Origin: CADCWK01 sp965218235
GTDB lineage: Bacteria > Chloroflexota > Chloroflexia > Thermomicrobiales > UBA6265
Assembly: GCA_965218235.1 (NCBI GenBank)
Contig: OZ244596.1
Location: 1,860,001-1,924,000 of the forward strand
Length of the DNA stretch: 64,000 nt
Direction: 5' to 3'
Shown here: positions 59,088 to 64,000 of the stretch, in pieces
Layout of the letters: the number at the start of each line of letters is the position of its first letter
Numbering within the stretch: the stretch's first letter is position 1
Notes under the pieces: model-generated
What the model was told of the DNA's origin: nothing
Seen by the model: the letters and a program-made list of their open reading frames with translations, nothing else
Databases searched by the model: none
Position numbers and translations under genes: made by a program

Positions 59088-60011
59088 ATGGATCTCCAGC
59101 AGGTATTTCGGCGCCCGATCCTCGCGGTCGCGGACAACGCGCTGGTGGAGCGGACGATCCGTCGGGGCGGCGGAGGACTCGTCGGCCGCTTCGTCGCCGG
59201 CGAGACCCTCGACCTCGCCCTCGTTCAGGTGCGGCGGCTGGCCGAGTCCGACCTCACCGCCACGCTCGATCAGCTCGGTGAGAACGTCCGGACCAGCGCC
59301 GAGGCGACGACGGCGGTCGAGAGCTACACCACGATCCTCTCGCGGCTGGCCGAGGCCGGGCTGGAGCCGAACATTTCCGTCAAGCTGACGATGCTCGGGC
59401 TGGACTTCGGCGACGAGGTGGCCTACGCCAACACGCGGGCTGTGCTGCGCCGGGCCGCGGAGGTGAAGGGCTTCGTCCGGATCGACATGGAGGGTTCGGC
59501 CTACACCGAGCGGACGATCGCGATCACTGAGCGGCTCCACGCCGAGTATCCCGGTGTCGTCGGGACCGTGATCCAGTCGTACCTGCGCCGGTCCGAGACC
59601 GACGTCGAGCGGTTGATGCGGCAGGACATCCGCATCCGGCTGGTCAAGGGCGCCTACGCCGAGCCGGCCAGCGTCGCCTTTCAGGGCAGGGAGGCCGTCG
59701 ATGGCGCCTACCGAAAGCTGCTCGTCCGGATGCTGGGCCGTGCGGTCTACCCGGCGATTGGCTCGCACGACCCGGCCCTGATCGAGCTGACGCGGGACCG
59801 CGCCGCCAGTCTCGGGCTCAGCCACGACAGCTTCGAGTTCCAGCTGCTCTACGGCGTGCGGCGCGATGAGCAGGTCAACCTGCGCCAGTCGGGCTACCGG
59901 GTCCGGGTCTACGTCCCCTACGGCACCGAGTGGTACCCGTACTTCACCCGCCGGATCGCCGAGCGGCCAGCCAATGCCCTGTTCGTGTTGAGGTCGCTGG
60001 TTGATCGGTAG
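59088..60011 (+). CDS. Proline dehydrogenase
   Basis: 307 residues from the ATG at 59088, seven bases after GAGGAG (ATG 59073 is possible). FAD-dependent barrel of the monofunctional PRODH family, which oxidises proline to pyrroline-5-carboxylate at the membrane and passes electrons to quinone. Visible motifs are NISVKLTMLGLDFGDEVA, VRIDMEGSAYTERTI, IRLVKGAYAEPASVAF, GSHDPALIEL, and the final EFQLLYGVRRDEQVNLRQSGYRVRVYVPYGTEWYPYFTRRIAERPANA, where the paired Arg bind the proline carboxylate. The P5C dehydrogenase gene is not adjacent. Confidence 0.95.
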   Translation: MDLQQVFRRPILAVADNALVERTIRRGGGGLVGRFVAGETLDLALVQVRRLAESDLTATLDQLGENVRTSAEATTAVESYTTILSRLAEAGLEPNISVKLTMLGLDFGDEVAYANTRAVLRRAAEVKGFVRIDMEGSAYTERTIAITERLHAEYPGVVGTVIQSYLRRSETDVERLMRQDIRIRLVKGAYAEPASVAFQGREAVDGAYRKLLVRMLGRAVYPAIGSHDPALIELTRDRAASLGLSHDSFEFQLLYGVRRDEQVNLRQSGYRVRVYVPYGTEWYPYFTRRIAERPANALFVLRSLVDR

Positions 60012-60057
60012 GCTGGCGCAGCGGTGATCGTGTGCCCGGACTGACGGCGATCGTTCC

Positions 60058-60277
60058 GTAGGGTCACGGGCTTGCCCTGACCGGCGCCCGCAGGTGCCAT
60101 CGCCCCGCAGGCCGACGGCGCCCGCAGGGCTGGTTCAACCCCACAGACGAGTACCCGGTCGTGCGTCACCGTCGGCCACGTGCATGGTTCATTCGTGCGC
60201 GGTCGAACCCGAGGCACCGTCTCGCCTGACGGCAAGGGCCGCTCCGGCGGTCGGTCCGGGCAAGCCCATGACCCTGC
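60058..60277. repeat. MITE-like inverted repeat element, GTAGGG family copy E
   Basis: GTAGGGTCACGGGCTTGCCC at 60058-60077 is inverted at 60258-60277 with two mismatches, giving a 220-bp element almost as long as copy A (216 bp). The 16-mer at 60096-60111 is identical to one inside copy A on the other strand. It fills the 307-bp gap between the proline dehydrogenase and LLM genes; no gene lies inside. Confidence 0.65.
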
Positions 60278-60318
60278 GACGACCTTCATCGCGATTCACC
60301 TAGAGGACCCAACCGACC

Positions 60319-61182
60319 ATGCGATACGGGACCATCTTTCCGCAGCGCGACATCGGCACCGACGTTGGGATGATCCGGGAATACGTCGCCGGCATCCAGG
60401 AGCTCGGCTTCGATCACCTCGTCATCTACGATCATGTCCTCGGGGCCGACACGACGGACCGGCCGGGCTGGACCGGCTACGACCTCGATGACGGCTTCCA
60501 CGAGGTCTTCGTCCTGCTCGGCTTCATCGCCGGGATCGCGCCCGGTCTCGAGCTCGTCACCGACATCCTGATCCTGCCGCAGCGGCAGACCGTCCTCGTC
60601 GCCAAGCAGGCGGCCGAGGTCGACATCCTCTCCGGTGGACGCTTCCGGCTCGGCGTCGGCGTCGGCTGGAACCAGGTCGAGTACGAAGCGCTCGGCGAGG
60701 ACTTCCGCACGCGTGGCCGCCGGGTCGAGGAGCAGATCGACCTGCTCCGCCGCCTCTGGACGGAGCGATCGCTGGATTACACCGGCGCCCATCACCGGAT
60801 CCCGGACGCCGGGCTCACCTACATGCCCGTCCAGCAACCGATCCCCGTCTGGATCGGTGGCTCGGCCGACGTCACGCTCGACCGGGTCGGGCGGATCGGC
60901 GACGGCTGGTTCCCGCTTGGGACGCCTGATGCGGTGATGGCGGAGCGGATCGAGCGCGTCCGGCGGGTCGCCGTCGCCCATGGCCGCGATCCGAAGGCGA
61001 TTGGCTTCGAGCCGACCATCCCGCTCCGGGCCGACCCGGCGACGTGGCGGGACACGGCCAGGGCATGGGAGCGGATCGGCGCGACGCACCTCGCGCTGGA
61101 CACGATGAATACCGGCTCGGTCACGGTCGCCGACCACCTGTCGCTGCTGGCGCGCTGGCGCTCCACCGTCATCGACGGCTAG
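60319..61182 (+). CDS. LLM-class F420-dependent oxidoreductase
   Basis: 287 residues. Luciferase-like barrel: MRYGTIFPQRDIGTDVGMIREYVAGIQELGFDHLVIYDHVLGAD at the start, VAKQAAEVDILSGGRFRLGVGVGWNQVEYEALG in the middle (the family S-G-G-R-x-x-x-G-x-G-x-G-W signature) and PVWIGGSADVTLDRVGRIGDGWFPL. The opening and signature fit the F420-type LLM subgroup rather than FMN luciferases. The substrate is unknown. It is followed 135 bp later by a second LLM gene, on the same strand. Confidence 0.88.
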   Translation: MRYGTIFPQRDIGTDVGMIREYVAGIQELGFDHLVIYDHVLGADTTDRPGWTGYDLDDGFHEVFVLLGFIAGIAPGLELVTDILILPQRQTVLVAKQAAEVDILSGGRFRLGVGVGWNQVEYEALGEDFRTRGRRVEEQIDLLRRLWTERSLDYTGAHHRIPDAGLTYMPVQQPIPVWIGGSADVTLDRVGRIGDGWFPLGTPDAVMAERIERVRRVAVAHGRDPKAIGFEPTIPLRADPATWRDTARAWERIGATHLALDTMNTGSVTVADHLSLLARWRSTVIDG

Positions 61183-61317
61183 CCTGACGAGCGGGCGTTC
61201 GGGACTCGACGCGACAAAGTCAGCGCGCACGGCTTCGCTCTTGCGACTCCCGTGATGTGAAGGCTGGCCCGCGCGATGCGGGCCAGTACGACGTTGTTTG
61301 CACAGGAGGACACCCAC

Positions 61318-62103
61318 ATGGCAGCGATCCGCGTCGGCGCACAGATCAAGAACCAGCACAGCGACTGGAAGGGAATGCGGCAGGCCTGGGTCGACGCCGA
61401 GGAGCTCGGGGCCGACACGCTCTTCAACTGGGACCACTTCTACCCCCTCAGCGGCGAGCCGGACGGTAAGCACTTCGAGTGCTGGAGCATCCTCGCCGCG
61501 ATGGCCGAAGTCACCAGCCGGGTCCAGTTCGGCGCCCTCGTCACCTGCAACTCCTACCGGAACCCAAATCTGCTGGCCGACATGGCCCGGACGGTTGATC
61601 ACATCTCCGAAGGGCGGCTGATCCTTGGGATCGGCTCTGGCTGGTTCCAGCGGGACTACGACGAGTACGGCTACGAGTTCGGCACCGCGCCCGAGCGGCT
61701 TCGCGACCTCGGTGAGGCACTCCCGGTCATCAGGGAGCGCTGGGAGCAGCTCAACCCGCCGCCGGTTGGGGGATCCACCGGCATCCCGATCCTGATCGGC
61801 GGCAGCGGCCGCAAGGTGACGCTCAAGCTGGTCGCGAAGTACGCGCAGGTCTGGAACGGCTTCGGCGATCCGAACCTCGCCGGTGAGCTGAGCGGCGTGA
61901 TCGACATGCACTGCGCCCACGTCGGCCGCAACCCGGCCGAGATCGAGCGGTCGATCATGATCGACGACGACATGACGTCGCGGGCCGACGAGTACGTCGC
62001 CACCGGCATCACCCACCTGATCGTCGGCGTCGACGGACCGGACTACGACTTCGGCCCGCTCCGGGAGTTGATCCAGTGGCGGGACAGCCGTCAGGGCGCC
62101 TGA
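61318..62103 (+). CDS. LLM-class F420-dependent oxidoreductase
   Basis: 261 residues from the ATG at 61318, nine bases after AGGAGG. IRVGAQIKNQHSDWKGMRQAWVDAEELGADTLFNWDHFYPL, then MARTVDHISEGRLILGIGSGWFQRDYDEYGYEF (S-x-G-R-x-x-x-G-x-G-x-G-W) and IPILIGGSGRKVTLKLVAKYAQVWNGFGDP. It is a different subgroup from the neighbour, shorter and opening with an F420-type binding loop. FNWDHF carries the usual D-H near the cofactor. Substrate unknown. F420 synthesis genes are not in the window. Confidence 0.9.
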   Translation: MAAIRVGAQIKNQHSDWKGMRQAWVDAEELGADTLFNWDHFYPLSGEPDGKHFECWSILAAMAEVTSRVQFGALVTCNSYRNPNLLADMARTVDHISEGRLILGIGSGWFQRDYDEYGYEFGTAPERLRDLGEALPVIRERWEQLNPPPVGGSTGIPILIGGSGRKVTLKLVAKYAQVWNGFGDPNLAGELSGVIDMHCAHVGRNPAEIERSIMIDDDMTSRADEYVATGITHLIVGVDGPDYDFGPLRELIQWRDSRQGA

Positions 62104-62132
62104 TCGGAGCCGCATCGAACGAGCATGATCTC

Positions 62133-62165
62133 GACGACCTCCGGACAACTCGTCCGGGGGTCGTC
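62133..62165. terminator. Bidirectional hairpin between convergent genes
   Basis: GACGACCTCCGGAC (62133-62146) pairs with GTCCGGGGGTCGTC (62152-62165) with one G-T pair, 5-nt loop. It lies in the 92-bp gap between the LLM and UspA genes and can serve both. Confidence 0.6.
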
Positions 62166-62195
62166 GCGTTCTGGCTGCGTCTTGGGAGGCGATCG

Positions 62196-63125
62196 TCAGG
62201 ACGGGTTCGTCGAGTCGGGAGCCGGGTTGTCCGACGACTGGGTCCGGTCGTGGACGATCAGGACCGGCGACGGCGCTCGCCGGACGAGGTGCTCCGCCAC
62301 GCTCTGGTCGACCAGGCGGCGGAAGCCGGTGTGGGCGCGGGAGGCGACGACGACGATGTCGGCCGGGTCGGCGAATTCGATCAGGGCCGGGATGGTGTCG
62401 CCGATGATGACCCGGTGCTGGACGGTGACCGCGTCCGTCTCCAGCGCCAGCTCCTGCCGTTGGAGATAGGTTGCGGCCTGGTCGATCGCGATGTTGACCT
62501 CGTCTGGGGCGACGCCTTCGGCCGGGCCGACGGGCTCGTCGTGGCCGAAGGGGGTCTCTTCGAGTTCTTCCTGGTCGACGACGTGGACGAGGATGATCGG
62601 ACAGCCCAGGGTCTCGGCCAGCCGGCGGGCGACCGGAATCGCCCGCTCGGCCCGGCTGCCGCCGTCGAGCGGGACGACGATCCGCTCCGGGTAGCGCAGG
62701 TCGTGGTCGGGCCGCAGGATCAGCGTCGGGCGCAGGCCGCGCCGGGAGACCTCGTCGGCGACGCTGCCGAACAGCGTGCGGCCCGCGACCCCGCGGCCCC
62801 GCGTCGTCAGCAGCATCATGTCGGCCGTCTCGCTGGCGGCGATGATCTCGTCGACCGGATCACCGTAGCGGATCTCGACGGTGAGCCTGGGCTCGCCGCT
62901 CCCCGAGAGCGCCATCGCGTCGAGCGTCTCCTCCCGGAAGCGGGCGCTCAGCTCAGCCCGCTCGGCGGTCCGCTGGCTCTCGGGGCGTTCGACCCGGCCG
63001 AATGGCCCGTTCGACTCGACGACGTGGATGACACGGTAGCACTGGGTAGCAATATGCCTGGCAAAAGCGGCGGCGGTCAGGGACGCGGGAGAACCATCGA
63101 GCGCGATCGCGATCTGGTGGTACAC
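62196..63125 (-). CDS. Universal stress protein with two UspA domains
   Basis: 309 residues from a GTG at 63125; the open frame upstream is not family-like. Domain 1: YHQIAIALDGSPASLTAAAFARHIA through ADMMLLTTRGRGVAGRTLFGSVADEVSRRG, with the ATP-binding G-x2-G-x9-G(S) motif. Domain 2: PERIVVPLDGGSRAERAIPVARRLAETLGCPIILVHVVD through ADIVVVASRAHTGFRRLVDQSVAEHLVRRAPSPVLIV, where the second glycine is lost, so ATP binding is doubtful there. Tandem Usp proteins are common in Actinobacteria and Chloroflexota. The C-terminus is a Ser/Asp/Pro tail. Confidence 0.93.
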   Translation of the reverse strand: MYHQIAIALDGSPASLTAAAFARHIATQCYRVIHVVESNGPFGRVERPESQRTAERAELSARFREETLDAMALSGSGEPRLTVEIRYGDPVDEIIAASETADMMLLTTRGRGVAGRTLFGSVADEVSRRGLRPTLILRPDHDLRYPERIVVPLDGGSRAERAIPVARRLAETLGCPIILVHVVDQEELEETPFGHDEPVGPAEGVAPDEVNIAIDQAATYLQRQELALETDAVTVQHRVIIGDTIPALIEFADPADIVVVASRAHTGFRRLVDQSVAEHLVRRAPSPVLIVHDRTQSSDNPAPDSTNPS

Positions 63126-63308
63126 GGTTCTCGTCCCTCTCCCATCCCCATGGCCGCTGATCAGACCGGTCACGGACCTGAACCGGCGTGATTGCCTCAG
63201 GCAGGATAGCCTCTCCGGGTGCTGGTCACGGCAGGGCACGGATGATTCGGTAAGATTCTTCGATCCAGCGTCCTGGACACTCGTTGGCTCTACACGAACG
63301 GACGGTCT

Positions 63309-64000
63309 GTGACTTCTTCGCTTCCCACGCCACCGCACCCAGTCGAGCGTTCCGATGACGCTGTCCTGGAGCCCCCAACGAAGCCTCCACTCTCGAAGGC
63401 CAGACGACTCGCCGAGCGCGAGCGCGAACTCCAGAAGCAACACGCCGCCGCCAGCGAGCGTCAGGCTGGCCGGGGCAAGCGCGGCGCCCGCGAGCGGGTC
63501 CTTGCTCTGCTCGACCACGACACATTCACTGAGCTCGACGCGATGGTCCAGCACCGGGCCTCCGCCTTCGGCCTGGATCGCTCCCGCCCGTTCGGTGACG
63601 GCGTCGTGACCGGATTCGGCGAGATCGACGGCCGCCGTGTCGCCGTCTTCTCGCAGGACTTCACCGTCTTCGGTGGGTCGCTAGGCGAGGCCTACGCCGA
63701 GAAGATGGTCAAGCTGATGGACCTGGCGGGCCGCTACGGCTGCCCCATCATCGGCATCAACGACTCGGCCGGCGCCCGGATCCAGGAGGGGGTCGAGGGG
63801 CTGGCCGGCTACGGCGACGTCTTCTTCCGGAACGTCCGCCTGTCCGGTGTCGTCCCGCAGATCAGCATCATCGCCGGTCCGTGCGCCGGCGGGGCGGTTT
63901 ACTCGCCCGCCATGACGGACTTCATCTTCATGGTCCGTGGTACCAGCCAGATGTTCATCACTGGGCCGGACGTCATCAGAACGGTGACGGGCGAGACCGT
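63309..64000 (+). CDS. Acyl-CoA carboxylase beta subunit (propionyl/methylmalonyl type), 3' end missing
   Basis: The frame is open from a GTG at 63309 to the window edge (230 residues). Carboxyltransferase fold: GKRGARERVLALLDHDTFTELD, FGDGVVTGFGEIDGRRVAVFSQDFTVFGGSLGEAYAEKMVKLMDLA, IGINDSAGARIQEGVEGLAGYGDVFFRN and IIAGPCAGGAVYSPAMTDFIFMV, then TSQMFITGPDVIRTVTGE. This is the PccB/AccD5 type, with one long chain, and it differs from the AccA/AccD pair at 13-15 kb. It carboxylates propionyl-CoA or acetyl-CoA on a separate enzyme. A basic 50-residue N-terminal segment (KARRLAERERELQKQH) precedes the core. Confidence 0.93.
   Translation, partial: MTSSLPTPPHPVERSDDAVLEPPTKPPLSKARRLAERERELQKQHAAASERQAGRGKRGARERVLALLDHDTFTELDAMVQHRASAFGLDRSRPFGDGVVTGFGEIDGRRVAVFSQDFTVFGGSLGEAYAEKMVKLMDLAGRYGCPIIGINDSAGARIQEGVEGLAGYGDVFFRNVRLSGVVPQISIIAGPCAGGAVYSPAMTDFIFMVRGTSQMFITGPDVIRTVTGET

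Noticed and set aside
60140..60250. T-loop-like strings (GGTTCAACC, GGTCGAACC) hinting at a tRNA
   Set aside because: No acceptor stem, anticodon arm or CCA-side pairing could be built; they lie in a repeat element.
60286..62148. A 620-codon open frame on the minus strand opposite the two LLM genes
   Set aside because: Its residues (Asp/Arg/Gly/Val) look like the complement of GC-rich codons; the plus-strand genes have full family motifs.

Overview
The window is GC-rich DNA (codon third positions almost all G or C) from a free-living bacterium. Several features together suggest a Chloroflexota lineage near Thermomicrobia/Sphaerobacter: two LLM-class F420-type oxidoreductases, split NADH dehydrogenase genes, an acyl-CoA carboxylase carboxyltransferase, an amylosucrase, a class E/F-type sortase, many GTG/TTG starts and GTAGGG-headed palindromic repeats between genes. 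This placement is inference from gene content; the window has no rRNA or tRNA gene. I found no CRISPR array, prophage or replication origin.

Layout. 1-5.0 kb: the end of a polytopic PIG-V-like mannosyltransferase, then an ECF sigma factor overlapping a membrane-anchored PQQ-propeller protein, and a DJ-1/PfpI protein. 5.2-7.9 kb: two small membrane-associated proteins and purK-purE. 8.0-15.1 kb: a histidine kinase with an N-terminal excisionase-type HTH, an amylosucrase, and accD-accA. 15.5-22.3 kb: thpR, an SMP-30 lactonase/SDR pair, an MFS transporter/GH3 pair and a membrane protein. 22.67-23.79 kb: an IS630-family element whose transposase is split at an A7 slip site. 23.8-28.4 kb: a flavoprotein and nuoABCD without the rest of complex I.

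28.5-43.2 kb is a metal and anion island. The copper part is copA, with a CsoR-type palindrome on its -10 box, a 17-cysteine four-helix-bundle copper protein, and a DUF305 protein. A CPA1 antiporter and a SulP transporter lie among these. The arsenic part is a seven-gene, one-direction cluster: arsR, acr3, a Cys-rich 80-residue protein, a metallophosphoesterase, a His-rich protein of unknown family, a flavoprotein with three SCC motifs in its tail, and an MFS permease. Two matching 20-bp palindromes lie before arsR and before acr3. This cluster is the best candidate for an incompletely described system.

43.2-64.0 kb returns to housekeeping: Ktr/Trk potassium uptake, a CopG-type protein, a HAD hydrolase, Hsp20, a MalK/UgpC ATPase facing a PfkB sugar kinase, pyrophosphatase, thrC-thrB, a sortase, recX, a DinB-like protein, a Gfo/Idh/MocA dehydrogenase, a twin cold-shock-domain protein with a Gly-rich linker, proline dehydrogenase, two LLM oxidoreductases, a double UspA protein, and the start of an acyl-CoA carboxylase beta subunit cut by the window edge.

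A second theme is a family of MITE-like repeats starting GTAGGG. The two most complete copies (761-976 and 60058-60277) are 216-220 bp with inverted arms, and shorter relatives lie in four or five other gaps. One copy supplies a gene's stop codon and another abuts a terminator.
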